A stretch of DNA of 57,351 bases from Cumulibacter soli (GCF_004382795.1 NZ_SMSG01000011.1:1-57351), one strand, 5' to 3'. Shown: positions 46,343 through 55,732, counted from the first letter of the stretch. The notes: generated by a model not told the origin, from the letters alone. A program made the numbers and translations.

Positions 46343-46786
46343 TCAGTCTCCTTCGGTGACGCTTGAATCGGACTGGGTGGTCCGCGCGGGCGCGGGCTTG
46401 GATCTTTTCGCCGGTGCGGACTTCTTCGCCGGTGGCGCTTTCATCGGTTTCATGGGCGCTGGGCGGCTGCGGTGCGCAGGGTCTGAAGGTGTGTCGCGTT
46501 CTTCGATGGCCTCGAGTTGTATAGATACCTCGCGCAACTGCTGCTGAACGCGGTTGAGTTGGCGTGCGATATCGCGGGTGTCCTTGAGCGTGCTCAGGCC
46601 GACGAAGTGCAGCGAGCGGTTCACCACGCCGTAGATCTGTCGCTGCACTCCCTTGCGAACCTTCGCCGTCACGGTGATCAGGTTGGCGAATTCGCGCGTG
46701 TCGATCGCTTTTTCCAGTGGTTCTCCGACCGCGCGCTCGGCCTTGTTGAACGCCTGGCGCCACGCCGGCGTGCCGTTATCAGTCAT
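46343..46786 (-). CDS. Phasin-like / PhaE-like granule protein with basic tail
   Basis: A 147-residue protein that opens the operon. The first 100 residues are amphipathic and helical (WRQAFNKAERAVGEPLEKAI, then TARQLNRVQQQLREVSIQLEAI region as IARQLNRVQQQLREV). They resemble phasins and the synthase partner PhaE/PhaR. The last 45 are Pro/Ala/Lys-rich (KAPPAKKSAPAKRSKPAPAR), like histone-type or DNA-binding phasin tails. It is directly upstream of phaC. The family call is by composition and location only. Confidence 0.6.
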   Translation of the reverse strand: MTDNGTPAWRQAFNKAERAVGEPLEKAIDTREFANLITVTAKVRKGVQRQIYGVVNRSLHFVGLSTLKDTRDIARQLNRVQQQLREVSIQLEAIEERDTPSDPAHRSRPAPMKPMKAPPAKKSAPAKRSKPAPARTTQSDSSVTEGD

Positions 46787-47153
46787 CTCGTTCCCACCTC
46801 GCTCGTTGCTTCGTGATGCGGGCCCGGCGACCCGGGCCAACGGTGTGGTGCGAATCACTTTGTCTCTACGAGGGGAACAGTAGCCCAGCCGGAGGTGCCG
46901 ACCGAATCCAGGGGTGCCGCTGGTCGGTGCCTGCCTTACGTCCTGGTGACGTGCAGGTAGATTCGCGGTACGACCGTCATTCGCGAGTGTGGGCGGCGTC
47001 CGAAAAGGCCCGCATTCGGAACCATCCCGTGGACCGACGGCTCGTAATCAATGCACAACCTGACTCGTGCGCTGTCCATCCAGATGGACGACGCACGTAC
47101 ATGACCCCCGCAGGTTCGTCCGGCGGGGTTAACCACCGATACGGAGCGCGATA
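46787..47153. other. Divergent intergenic region, no gene recognised
   Basis: This 367-base gap lies between the leftward PHA operon and the rightward acidic protein, so it must hold both promoters. On the minus strand GGTGGGA precedes the phasin-like ATG. TACTGT at about 46876-46881 (minus) could be a -10. I see no repeat, hairpin or RNA gene that I can support. Confidence 0.4.
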
Positions 47154-48035
47154 ATGAGCGACGATATGAACCCGGACTTCGGGCTCGACGGACCCACGGA
47201 GGGGACGGTTGACGGGTCCGAGAGTTACACCGCCGGCTTTGATGACACCAGTGCATTCGGGATGTCTGAGTTCGACCCGGGCAGCGCCGGAACTGACACC
47301 GACCCGGGGGCTGAATCCGACCACGGCGACACTGATACCGACACCGATCCTTCTGATTCCGACACCGATTCGACAGATTCCGATACTGATCCATCGGATT
47401 CCGATGCGGGCACTACCGAGACCGACTATCCAACTGACGAACCCGACGATTCGGATGATTCAGGCGAGGGCGATAGTTGGTCCCGCGATACCTCGACCGT
47501 CTCGTCGTCCGATTCGGACGATGAGGGCGCCGGCGATGACGCCTCGACCGACGAATCTTCTGATGAGGCGACCACTGACGAGGCGACGACTGGGGAGGGC
47601 TCTACCGAATCGCCGTCCGACGGCGGTGCAGCCCAGGACGAACCGTCAGATACGGCCGGCACGAGCGGCGATTCGTCCGCCGAGAGTCAGGGCAGCGAGC
47701 CGAGCGATGGTTCGACCACAGCCACGGATGAGGCCACCGAGGAGTCCTCGTCGTCCGCAGACACCCAGGCTGCCGACTTGACCGTCACCATCGACGGTGA
47801 GGACATCGCCGTAGGTGAACCAACTCTCGACATCACCGGCGATGGGGTCGCCGACACGGTCGTGGTCGAGAGTGAGGGGAACGTCGAGTACTACGTCGAC
47901 ACCGACCAGGACGGCGTTGCCGACCAGATCATCGTGCTGGACGAGAACGACGGCACCCTGGTCAACCATGAGGTCTATGACCCGGGCACCGGGACCTGGA
48001 CGAACGTGACCGAGGAGTCGGCGGGCGGCGCATAA
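47154..48035 (+). CDS. Acidic Asp/Ser/Thr-rich repeat protein with calcium-type C-terminal repeats
   Basis: A 293-residue protein without a signal peptide or membrane segment. Residues 50-200 are almost only Asp, Ser, Thr, Glu and Gly, with short repeats such as DSDTDPSDSD and DEATTDEATTGEG. The last 85 residues are folded-looking: DLTVTIDGEDIAVGEPTLDITGDGVADTVVVESEG (in part), then DTDQDGVADQIIVLDENDG, containing two Asp-x-Asp-Gly-x-Ala-Asp loops of the calcium-binding kind seen in thrombospondin type-3/FG-GAP-like repeats. Mycobacteria have proteins with similar C-terminal domains, but I cannot confirm membership. The isoelectric point must be very low. Confidence 0.75.
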   Translation: MSDDMNPDFGLDGPTEGTVDGSESYTAGFDDTSAFGMSEFDPGSAGTDTDPGAESDHGDTDTDTDPSDSDTDSTDSDTDPSDSDAGTTETDYPTDEPDDSDDSGEGDSWSRDTSTVSSSDSDDEGAGDDASTDESSDEATTDEATTGEGSTESPSDGGAAQDEPSDTAGTSGDSSAESQGSEPSDGSTTATDEATEESSSSADTQAADLTVTIDGEDIAVGEPTLDITGDGVADTVVVESEGNVEYYVDTDQDGVADQIIVLDENDGTLVNHEVYDPGTGTWTNVTEESAGGA

Positions 48036-48048
48036 GGCGCCCGCACCA

Positions 48049-48086
48049 CGAAGGCCGGTGAAACCTAGCGGTTTCGCCGGCCTTCG
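48049..48086 (+). terminator. Terminator of the acidic protein gene
   Basis: A 17-bp GC-rich stem with one G-U pair (CGAAGGCCGGTGAAACC against the region ending CCGGCCTTCG) and a 4-base loop, 14 bases after the stop. The rest of 48087-48184 is empty. Confidence 0.85.
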
Positions 48087-48184
48087 TCATGTTCGGTGAA
48101 TCTCGACTGTGAAATCGCTGCCGTCATGAGTACGCGATCTCGTATCTGAACGCGCATCGGACGTCCTCGAACCGCAGCGCCCGG

Positions 48185-49732
48185 TCACGCCTCCGCCTTC
48201 AGGACGCCGTCCTCAATCTGCAGATGCCGGTTCAAGCCGAGCTCATCCAGGAAGTCCTGGTCGTGGCTCACCACGACCAGAGCCCCGCGGAACGCCCGCA
48301 TCGCCTCACTGAGATGTCGCACGCTGGCCAGATCCAAGTTGTTGGTCGGCTCATCGAGCAACAGCAGTGAAGGCGCTGGGTCCGACATCAGCACTGCTGC
48401 GAGCACCGCCCGCAGCCGCTCACCGCCAGAAAGCGTTCCGGCCGGCTGCTCGACCTGTCGGCCACGCAGTAGGAACTGCGCCAGTCGATTCCGGGCGTCG
48501 ACGCTGGTGACGGACGGGGCTAGCCGCGCGACGTTCTCCAGCAGGGACCGATCGTCGGCCAGTACGTCCAGACGCTGTCGAAGGAAGCCGTACGGCACCG
48601 CCGTACGAGCGGCGATCTTGTTCAACAGAGTCGTCTTGCCGGCACCGTTGCGGCCGCTGAGCGAGATGCGTTCAGGCCCCTTGATGATCAGGCCATCGAT
48701 GTCCACCACCAGCCTGGACGACGGTAGTGCGGTCTGCGGTAACTCGATTCGGATTTCGTCGTCGTCCCGTACCCGGCGTTCGGCCGACTGTAATGAGACG
48801 CGGGCCGATTCCAGGTGGTCTTGATGCTCACCTTTGAGCCTGGCTGCCGAGACCTGGGCGGTTCGTTTGCGCAACTTCATCACCGCGCGCGGCTCGCGCT
48901 TATTGTCGTATTGCTTCTGCGCGTACCGCTGCCGTCGCGCGAGTTTCACCTGCGTGTCCATCAGTTCCTGCTTCTGCCTGTTGACCTGTGCCTTCGCATC
49001 GCGTACGTCGCGTTCAGCGGCTTCCTGCTCGGCCGCGACCTGGTCGACGTACGCGTCGTATCCGCCCCCATAGGTGGTCATCGAGCCCTCCCGCAACTCG
49101 GCGATCGCGTCCATATGGCGCAGCGCGCGACGGTCGTGGCTGACCATGACCAGCACGCCGCTGAACCCGGTCAATACGGCGTCCAGACGTTCGCGGGCTA
49201 CGTTGTCCAGGTTGTTCGTGGGTTCATCCAGCAACAGAATGTCGGGCCGTGCAAGCAGGCGACCGACGATCGCCAGCAGGGTTTGCTCTCCGCCGGAAAG
49301 AGTGGCCGCAGGCCGGTCGAGATCGATGTCGTCCATGCCGATCTCAGCGCACAGGGCGCGGGTGCGCTCGTTGATATCCCAATCGTCGCCGACGATGTCG
49401 AAGTCGCGATCGAGAGCCGATCCAGCCTCGATCCGAGCCAGCGCCGCACGTACGTCGGTAATCCCGAGCAGGTCAGAAACGTCATCGCCCTGTTCGGTGA
49501 GCTCCTGCGGCAGATAGCCGACCGTGCCGTTGACGGTGATCGTGCCGCGTGTCGGCGTGAGGTCCCCGGCGATCAGGCGCAATAGGGTCGATTTGCCGAC
49601 GCCGTTGTCGCCGACGACGCCGGTGTGGCCGTCACCGAAGGTGGCGTTGAGTTGCTGCAATGCGGTGGTGCCGTCGTCCCATTCGAGCGATAGCGAGTCG
49701 CAGACGATAGCCGGGCGCGAGAAAGTAGACAT
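48185..49732 (-). CDS. ABC-F family ATPase
   Basis: A 515-residue protein with two ATPase cassettes and no membrane domain. First Walker A GDNGVGKST with LSGGEQTLLAIVGRLL and LLLDEPTNNLD; second GRNGAGKTT with LSGGERLRAVLAAVL and LLLDEPTNNLD. A charged linker (YAQKQYDNKREPRAVMKLRKRTAQVS in part) joins them, as in ABC-F translation factors that act on the ribosome, some of which give antibiotic resistance. The ATG 49732 has GGAG upstream; 29 open codons upstream are an unlikely extension. ABC-F resistance genes often have attenuator leaders, but none is evident here. Confidence 0.92.
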   Translation of the reverse strand: MSTFSRPAIVCDSLSLEWDDGTTALQQLNATFGDGHTGVVGDNGVGKSTLLRLIAGDLTPTRGTITVNGTVGYLPQELTEQGDDVSDLLGITDVRAALARIEAGSALDRDFDIVGDDWDINERTRALCAEIGMDDIDLDRPAATLSGGEQTLLAIVGRLLARPDILLLDEPTNNLDNVARERLDAVLTGFSGVLVMVSHDRRALRHMDAIAELREGSMTTYGGGYDAYVDQVAAEQEAAERDVRDAKAQVNRQKQELMDTQVKLARRQRYAQKQYDNKREPRAVMKLRKRTAQVSAARLKGEHQDHLESARVSLQSAERRVRDDDEIRIELPQTALPSSRLVVDIDGLIIKGPERISLSGRNGAGKTTLLNKIAARTAVPYGFLRQRLDVLADDRSLLENVARLAPSVTSVDARNRLAQFLLRGRQVEQPAGTLSGGERLRAVLAAVLMSDPAPSLLLLDEPTNNLDLASVRHLSEAMRAFRGALVVVSHDQDFLDELGLNRHLQIEDGVLKAEA

Positions 49733-49841
49733 GATTACTCCAGGAGAGGTCGATCCGAACGGGGACGATTCCTCAACCGAGCAATGGTTTACCTTCCGCA
49801 GACAATGTGACCCCCTCATTATGCGAGGGGCGTCCAGTTAA

Positions 49842-49881
49842 TTTGTGCTCCGATCGCTGAACGCAGCGATCGGAGCACAAA
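49842..49881 (-). terminator. Terminator of the mscR-MBL operon
   Basis: A perfect 17-bp stem with a 6-base loop (49842-49858 with 49865-49881), 10 bases after the MBL stop. The stem carries AAA/TTT ends, so each transcript has a short U-run. Confidence 0.88.
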
Positions 49882-49891
49882 ACGGTGTGGA

Positions 49892-50515
49892 CTACTCGGC
49901 CTTCTCGTCCGGAACGTTGCCCAGTTCCGCGCCGATCGTCGTGTCGTCACCGTGCCCGGTGTGCACGATGGTGGACGGCGGCAAGGTCAACAGTCGCGCA
50001 CGGATCGAGTCGACGATCGTCGGATAATCCGAGAACGAACGACCGGTCGCCCCGGGGCCGCCGTTGAACAACGTATCGCCGGTAAACACGCACCCCAGAT
50101 CCGCTGCATATAGGCAAATCGCGCCTGGCGCATGCCCAGGCGTGTGTATCACCTGAAGATCCGTACCGGCGATCGCGATGACCTGCCCGTCGACCAGTTC
50201 GCCGTCCGGTTCGGCATCCGGATGCGTCAGCGCCCACAACTCGCGATCGTCACGGTGCAGCAAGATCGGTGCGCCGGAAAGCTCGCGCAACCGCGGTGCC
50301 TGCGCCACATGGTCGTCGTGCGCATGGGTGCATACGATGGCCTCGATCTTGCGATCGCCTACCTGCCGCATGATCGCATCGGCATCGTGCGGGGCATCCA
50401 GCACGATCACCGACGTGTCGTCGCCGAGTATCCAGACGTTGTTTTCCACCTCCCAGGTGCCGCCATCCAGGCTGAACGTGCCTGTGGTGACGAGATGCTC
50501 AACGCGCGTGGCCAT
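49892..50515 (-). CDS. MBL-fold metallo-hydrolase, partner of mscR
   Basis: A 207-residue metallo-beta-lactamase-fold protein with the metal motif His64-x-His66-x-Asp68-His69 (CTHAHDDHV). The second metal ligand is in HTPGHAPGAICLY and GCVFTGDTLFNGGPGATGRS. It overlaps the mscR stop as TAATG. The same pair occurs in mycobacteria (Rv2259-Rv2260), where the MBL protein may hydrolyse S-formylmycothiol, the product of MscR, though this is inferred. Confidence 0.9.
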   Translation of the reverse strand: MATRVEHLVTTGTFSLDGGTWEVENNVWILGDDTSVIVLDAPHDADAIMRQVGDRKIEAIVCTHAHDDHVAQAPRLRELSGAPILLHRDDRELWALTHPDAEPDGELVDGQVIAIAGTDLQVIHTPGHAPGAICLYAADLGCVFTGDTLFNGGPGATGRSFSDYPTIVDSIRARLLTLPPSTIVHTGHGDDTTIGAELGNVPDEKAE

Positions 50516-51597
50516 TAAAGTTCGACCACCGAACGAAGGACGTCGCCGTGGTGCATCTTCTCGAAGGCCGCTTCGACGTCCGATAGTCCGATCCGCTCGG
50601 TGACGAACTTCTCGAGCGGGAAACGACCCTGCTTGTAGAGATCGACCAGCATGGGGAAGTCCTTGGACGGAAGGCAATCGCCGTACCAGGACGATTTCAA
50701 GGCGCCGCCGTGACCGAACAGGTCGGCCAGCGGGATCTCCCAGGTCATCTCCGGCGTCGGTACGCCGACGAGCACAGCTGTGCCGGCCAGGTCGCGGCCG
50801 TGGAATGCCTGGGTGAAGGTCTCCGGGCGACCCACGGCGTCAATCACGACGTCCGGCCCGAATCCGCCGGTCAGTTCGCGCATTGCCTCGATCGGATCCT
50901 GCTGCGTGGAGTTGACCGTGTGGGTTGCGCCGAAATCCTGCGCCCACTCCAACTTCTGATCGTCGATGTCGATCGCGATGATCCTGCCCGCGTTGGCCAG
51001 GCGCGCACCCGCGATCGCGGCATTGCCGACACCGCCGCAGCCGATCACGGCAACCGACTGCCCGCGCTGAACGTTTCCGGTGTTGACCGCGGCGCCAACT
51101 CCGGCCATCACGCCGCATCCCAGCAGGCCGACGACCGCCGGATCGGCGTCGTCGACCTTGGTGCATTGACCTGCGGCGACGAGCGTCTTTTCAATGAACG
51201 CGCCGATCCCGAGCGCAGGGGAGAGTTCCGTGCCGTCCTCGAGCGTCATCTTCTGCGTCGCATTGTGCGTGTTGAAGCAGTACTTCAGATCGCCGCGCAG
51301 GCACGCGCGGCACTGTCCGCACACGGCGCGCCAGTTCAGAATGACGAAGTCGCCGACGGCAACTTCCCTCACGCCGTCACCGATCGCCTCGACGATGCCG
51401 GCGGCTTCGTGGCCGAGCAGGAACGGGAACTCGTCATTGATGCCGCCTTCGCGATAATGCAGATCGGTGTGGCACACCCCGCAGGCTTGGATTTTGACCA
51501 CTGCCTCACCAGGTCCGGGGTCCGGCACGATGACGTTCTCGATGGTGACGGGCGCGCCCTTGGCGCGGGCGACGACTCCCTTGACGGTCTGCGACAT
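50515..51597 (-). CDS. mscR: S-(hydroxymethyl)mycothiol dehydrogenase / S-nitrosomycothiol reductase
   Basis: A 360-residue zinc-dependent medium-chain dehydrogenase. The catalytic zinc ligands are Cys42 ([13 protein letters not shown]) and His63-Glu64; the structural zinc uses Cys93, Cys96, Cys99 and Cys107. The Rossmann motif is [12 protein letters not shown]. The sequence resembles MscR, which oxidises formaldehyde bound to mycothiol and reduces S-nitrosomycothiol. This implies a mycothiol-using cell, as expected in actinobacteria. A general alcohol dehydrogenase is a weaker alternative. Confidence 0.92.
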   Translation of the reverse strand: MSQTVKGVVARAKGAPVTIENVIVPDPGPGEAVVKIQACGVCHTDLHYREGGINDEFPFLLGHEAAGIVEAIGDGVREVAVGDFVILNWRAVCGQCRACLRGDLKYCFNTHNATQKMTLEDGTELSPALGIGAFIEKTLVAAGQCTKVDDADPAVVGLLGCGVMAGVGAAVNTGNVQRGQSVAVIGCGGVGNAAIAGARLANAGRIIAIDIDDQKLEWAQDFGATHTVNSTQQDPIEAMRELTGGFGPDVVIDAVGRPETFTQAFHGRDLAGTAVLVGVPTPEMTWEIPLADLFGHGGALKSSWYGDCLPSKDFPMLVDLYKQGRFPLEKFVTERIGLSDVEAAFEKMHHGDVLRSVVEL

Positions 51598-51763
51598 GCT
51601 GAGGCCTTTCTCGAAGTGGTCGTATGCGCCGATCGTAATATCGATGGGTGAGCCGCAGCCGCGGCGACGTGGCCCGCGTGTGTGCGAGCAGGCACATTGC
51701 CCCCTCGAACGGCTCCTCATTAGCATGGCGAAGGAACTTTCACATAGGCGCAGGGAGTGCGAC

Positions 51764-52909
51764 ATGGACGACGACGACTTCAACGAGGTCCTCAAGGCGG
51801 TTCGGACCTTCATTCGTGAGGAAGTTGTGCCGGCCGAGGAGCAGATCGAGGCCGAGGACAAGGTGCCCGATTCGCTGCGCGATCAGGCGAAGGAAATGGG
51901 CCTATTCGGATTCGCCATTCCCGAGGAGTACGGCGGCCTCGGGCTGAACATGATGCAGGAAGTTCAGCTCAATATGGAGCTCGGTTGGGCGACGCCTTCA
52001 TTCCGCTCGATGTTCGGCACCAACAACGGCATCGCGGGGCAGGTGCTGGTCAAGGCTGGCACCGACGAGCAGAAGAAGGAATGGTTGCCGAAGCTCGCTG
52101 CCGGTCTGACCGCCTCCTTCGCGCTCACCGAGCCCGAGGCCGGTTCGGACCCGTCGTCGCTGAAGACCAAGGCGACCCGGGAGGGTGACGAGTACGTCAT
52201 CAACGGCAGCAAGTGCTTCATCACCAATGCGGCTATGGCTCAGGTGCTGATGGTGTTTGCCCGCGTCGGTGACATCCCCGGTGGCAAAGGCATCGCGGTC
52301 TTCCTGGTTGAAACCGACCGCGAAGGTGTCACGATCGCCCCGCACGATAAGAAGATGGGCCAGCGCGGCGCCTGGACCTCCGATATCAACTTCGACAACG
52401 TCCGGATCCCCGCCGATCACCTCATCGGCGGCGACGAGTCGGTCGGCTTCCCGACCGCGATGCGCTCCCTGCAGCAGGGCCGGCTGACCCTGGCGGCGTT
52501 CATGACCGGCGTGAGCAAGCGCCTCGTACACGAGACTGCGGCGTACGCCGCACAGCGGCAGCAGGGTGGCAATGTCATTGCCGACTACCAACTCGTGCAG
52601 GGACTGATCGCCGACTCGCAGACCGATCTGTATGCGAGCGAGTCGATCGTGCTCAACGGTGCGCGCGACTGGGACGCTGACCGCGACCGCCGGATGGCGC
52701 CGTCCGTGGCGAAGTACTTCGCATCGGAGGCCGTGGGCCGGATCGCCGACCGCGCGGTGCAGATTCACGGTGGGTACGGCTACATGCATGGCTACGTCGT
52801 GGAGCGCTTGTACCGCGATGTCCGCCTATTCCGCATCTACGAGGGAACCTCGCAGATTCAGCAGGTCGTGATCGCGAAGCAGGCGCTCGCACCGTACCGC
52901 CAGAAGTAG
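51764..52909 (+). CDS. Acyl-CoA dehydrogenase
   Basis: A 381-residue FAD-dependent acyl-CoA dehydrogenase. Blocks: [21 protein letters not shown] (FAD and substrate loop, in part), [25 protein letters not shown], and the C-terminal [17 protein letters not shown] with the likely catalytic Glu. ATG 51764 has AGGGAG upstream and gives the usual family length. It is divergent from mscR and convergent with a CoA-transferase, suggesting acyl-CoA degradation; chain specificity is not evident. Confidence 0.92.
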   Translation: MDDDDFNEVLKAVRTFIREEVVPAEEQIEAEDKVPDSLRDQAKEMGLFGFAIPEEYGGLGLNMMQEVQLNMELGWATPSFRSMFGTNNGIAGQVLVKAGTDEQKKEWLPKLAAGLTASFALTEPEAGSDPSSLKTKATREGDEYVINGSKCFITNAAMAQVLMVFARVGDIPGGKGIAVFLVETDREGVTIAPHDKKMGQRGAWTSDINFDNVRIPADHLIGGDESVGFPTAMRSLQQGRLTLAAFMTGVSKRLVHETAAYAAQRQQGGNVIADYQLVQGLIADSQTDLYASESIVLNGARDWDADRDRRMAPSVAKYFASEAVGRIADRAVQIHGGYGYMHGYVVERLYRDVRLFRIYEGTSQIQQVVIAKQALAPYRQK

Positions 52910-52919
52910 GTTTAACCGT

Positions 52920-52978
52920 TTCTGCGGGGCAATGAGTAACGCTACCGGGTCGATAGCGTTACTCGTTGCCCCGCAGAA
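52920..52978. terminator. Bidirectional terminator with a 25-bp stem
   Basis: Arms 52920-52944 and 52954-52978 pair at 25 positions with one G-U, around a 9-base loop. It lies in the 75 bases between two convergent genes and serves both. Confidence 0.9.
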
Positions 52979-52984
52979 CTATGT

Positions 52985-54133
52985 CTAGGCCTGGTACTTG
53001 GCGCGGATCGCGTCGCTGTCGGCGCCGAGTGTGGGGGAGCCGCCGCTGGCTGCTGGCGTGAAGGATGAGTAGCGGGCCGGCAGTCGAACTGTTTTGGTTA
53101 CCTCGCCGGCGTACTCGACCTCGAGGGCGAACTCGCCCGCGGCGAACTGTGCGCTCGCCGCGAGGTCGGGGTAGTCGCGTACTCGTCCGAAGACGATGTT
53201 CGCTTTCGTGAACCTCTCGATCCACTCATCCGTGCTGCGCTTCGCCAGGATCTCGGCGATTCTCGGGATCAACTCGTCGCGGTGCGCCGTACGCCCACCC
53301 TGGTCGGCGTACGCCGGATTCTCGCCGAGGTCCGGCGCTTCGACAGCCTCGACGAATGCCGCCCAGTGCCGCGGCGTATTGGCCGAGAACATGATCCACC
53401 CGTCCTGGGTCGAATACAGTCCGGACGGCGTGGTGAATTCAGGATGCGAACCGGAGCGCTTCAGATCGACGCCGGCGGTCAGGTACTCGGTGATGTTGTG
53501 CGCTTGCAAACCGATTGCGGTCGCCAACAGTGAGCATTCGATGTGTTCGCCGATACCGTGCCGTTCCCGGTTCAGCAGGGCGGCCAGGATCGCTTGAGCA
53601 GCGACGTGCCCGGTGCCGATGTCGACGACCTGGGATCCGACTCGCTGGGGGTTGCCATCCGGTTCACCGGTGACGTGCATCAAGCCCGTTTCGGCCTGGA
53701 TCGAACTGTCCATCCCCGCGCGGCGGGCATCCGGGCCCTCTTGGCCGAATCCGCTAATCGACAGGTAGATGACGTCTGCGTTGATGGCTTTGATGTCTTC
53801 GTAGGAGATGCCGAGTCGCTCTACGACGCCGGGCCGGAAGCCCTGCAGGACGACGTCCGCCTGTGCCGCCATTCGTAGCACCAGCGCGTGGTCGTCCGGA
53901 TCGGTGAGGTCCACCACGAGCGCACGTTTGCCACGGTTGTACGCCGCCGTCATCGAGTTCAGACGCACCTTCGGGTCCGCGGTGAAATAGCCGCGGCTGC
54001 CGTCTCCTGCCGGGGATTCAATCTTGATGACCTCCGCGCCGAGGTCGGCGAGCACGAGGCCCGCTAAGGGACCGGCGATCATGGTGGTCAGGTCCAGAAC
54101 GAGCATGCCGTCGAGCGGCCGGGGAGCGGTCAT
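52985..54133 (-). CDS. CaiB/BaiF-family CoA-transferase
   Basis: A 382-residue family-III CoA-transferase. The N-terminal PLDGMLVLDLTTMIAGPLAG, DLGAEVIKIESPAGD and GKRALVVDLTDPDD are typical. The catalytic Asp is probably Asp142 in GMDSSIQAETGLMHVTGEPD. It shifts CoA between carboxylic acids. The ATG 54133 fits the family start; 12 upstream codons are open. It is next to an acyl-CoA dehydrogenase; alpha-methylacyl-CoA racemase is a related alternative. Confidence 0.9.
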   Translation of the reverse strand: MTAPRPLDGMLVLDLTTMIAGPLAGLVLADLGAEVIKIESPAGDGSRGYFTADPKVRLNSMTAAYNRGKRALVVDLTDPDDHALVLRMAAQADVVLQGFRPGVVERLGISYEDIKAINADVIYLSISGFGQEGPDARRAGMDSSIQAETGLMHVTGEPDGNPQRVGSQVVDIGTGHVAAQAILAALLNRERHGIGEHIECSLLATAIGLQAHNITEYLTAGVDLKRSGSHPEFTTPSGLYSTQDGWIMFSANTPRHWAAFVEAVEAPDLGENPAYADQGGRTAHRDELIPRIAEILAKRSTDEWIERFTKANIVFGRVRDYPDLAASAQFAAGEFALEVEYAGEVTKTVRLPARYSSFTPAASGGSPTLGADSDAIRAKYQA

Positions 54134-54253
54134 GGCGACGATCGTAGCGATCCTGCACCGACGTACCAAGACACCCGCAACTCGAGCACGTAGATATCGT
54201 GTGTGACCGCTCGCGCTCAGGCTAGAGGCGCTCGGGGTTAGACGTGCTTGGGA

Positions 54254-55732
54254 TTAGACGTAGACGCCCCGGGCTGCCAGGTAGGGGACGGGATCGATGC
54301 GCTCGCCGTACATCCCGTGGGTGACTTCGAAGTGCAAGTGCGGACCGGTCGACTGGCCCTCGGAGCCCATGGCAGCGATGGTCTGGCCGGCGCTGACCTG
54401 CTGGCCGGCGCTGACGTAGATGCTCTGCATGTGGCCGTAGACCGTGACCATGCCGTCGGGGTGCTGGATGTAGACGGCATTTCCGAAGCCGTCGGCCGGT
54501 CCGGCCCGCATCACGGTGCCACTGGCGGCGGCGTAGATCGGCGTACCAAAGTCGTTGGCGATGTCGATGCCGTAGTGGAAGGTGCCCCACCTGGCGCAGA
54601 AGCAGCTGGTGTAGGTGCCACCTGCGGGCTTGACCCATCCGCTGCCGGACGAGGATTGCCCGGAGTCTGAGGAGCCCGAACTTGCCGATCCGCCGCCGGA
54701 CGACCCTGAACTTGCCGAACCACCGCCGGACGAGCCGGAACTCGACGATCCGGAGCTCGCTGATCCGCCGCCGGACGAGCCGGAACTCGACGATCCCGAG
54801 TTCGCCGGTGGGGGAGCGGATGCTGCTTGATTGGCCTGCTGGGCTGCGGCCGCCGCAGCTGCCTGAGCTTGTGCCTGCGCCTGGGCCTGGGCCTCAGCTT
54901 GGGCCTGAGCGGCAGCCGCAGCGGCCGCTGCCTCTTCCGCCTTCTTCTTGGCGATCGCGGCCTCTTCGGCCTCCTTCTTCGCCAGCCATTCCTTATAGGT
55001 CTGCTTTTGCCCTTCGAGCTCCCACAGCTTGTCCTGCGCGTCGGCGAGGGCGTCGTCCAACTCGGCCTTCTGCGCCTGAAGACTGGCCATCTGCGCGTTC
55101 GCTGCGTCGACCTTGTTGTTCATTTCAGTCATCAGCTGCTTGGCCTTGGCCTCGGCGGCTTCGGTGTCGAGCACTGACTGCTTCGCTGCGGAGTCCGCGT
55201 TCGCCTGCTTGATCTTGGCGAGGTTGAGTTGGTCGACCTTCGCGTACTGCGCGTCCGTCACGATGTTGAGCATGGAAGAACGTTCAATGAGGTCGGCCGG
55301 CCCATCGGCCGACAGCAACATGGCGTCATTGAAGGTGTAGTTGCCTTGGGTGAAGACATCGTGCGCCAACTCTTTGACGCCCTCTTCTGCCGCGGCGACC
55401 TCGTCACCGGCGGTCTTGACCGCAGCGGCGGTTTCCTTCTGCTTTTCCTTGGCGAGGCCTAATTGACCCTTCGCTACTTCGTAAGCATCCGCGGCGGCGA
55501 GCGCCTGCGCGTTGAGAGCCTCGATCTGGTTGTTCATCTGCGTCACTGCTGCTGACGCGTCGGCGACCTGCTTTGCTGCCTTCTCCTTGGCGCTCGAGGC
55601 GCCGGAGATCTGCGCATCACTCGGATTCGGTGGTGGAGGAGGCAAAGCGCTGGCTGGGGCGATGGGCAGGAAGAACGACAGAGTGAGCATGCCCGCTATG
55701 GCGGCTGTGCTCTTAGCCCTCGACGTGCGCAC
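54254..55732 (-). CDS. Secreted coiled-coil M23 (LytM) peptidase
   Basis: A 492-residue exported protein: signal peptide to about 29 (MLTLSFFLPIAPASA), two coiled coils (about 40-110 and 175-300), an Ala/Gln-rich stretch, then Ser/Gly repeats, and a C-terminal M23 domain. The zinc residues are in TFHYGIDIANDFG (His and Asp) and GPHLHFEVTHG (His-x-His). This is the EnvC/RipA-like layout of hydrolases or activators that cut peptidoglycan during division. The start is GTG 55732 with GGAGG 8 bases upstream; upstream codons are open but lack a signal-peptide fit. Confidence 0.9.
   Translation of the reverse strand: MRTSRAKSTAAIAGMLTLSFFLPIAPASALPPPPPNPSDAQISGASSAKEKAAKQVADASAAVTQMNNQIEALNAQALAAADAYEVAKGQLGLAKEKQKETAAAVKTAGDEVAAAEEGVKELAHDVFTQGNYTFNDAMLLSADGPADLIERSSMLNIVTDAQYAKVDQLNLAKIKQANADSAAKQSVLDTEAAEAKAKQLMTEMNNKVDAANAQMASLQAQKAELDDALADAQDKLWELEGQKQTYKEWLAKKEAEEAAIAKKKAEEAAAAAAAAQAQAEAQAQAQAQAQAAAAAAAQQANQAASAPPPANSGSSSSGSSGGGSASSGSSSSGSSGGGSASSGSSGGGSASSGSSDSGQSSSGSGWVKPAGGTYTSCFCARWGTFHYGIDIANDFGTPIYAAASGTVMRAGPADGFGNAVYIQHPDGMVTVYGHMQSIYVSAGQQVSAGQTIAAMGSEGQSTGPHLHFEVTHGMYGERIDPVPYLAARGVYV
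54651..54815 (-). repeat. Ser/Gly-coding repeat inside the M23 peptidase gene
   Basis: Imperfect direct repeats of about 24-30 bases encode units such as GGGSASSGSSSSGSS. They form a flexible linker between the coiled coil and the peptidase domain. Length is likely to vary between strains. Confidence 0.75.

Noticed and set aside
47320-47420. CRISPR-like or tandem repeat array
   Set aside because: The short GAT/TCC/ACC repeats are in-frame codons of the acidic protein, without spacers or palindromic repeats.
49733-49819. 29-codon N-terminal extension or leader peptide of the ABC-F gene
   Set aside because: The upstream ATG has no ribosome site, whereas the ATG at 49732 has GGAG and matches ABC-F starts. 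The small hairpin at 49812-49830 has no U-run.
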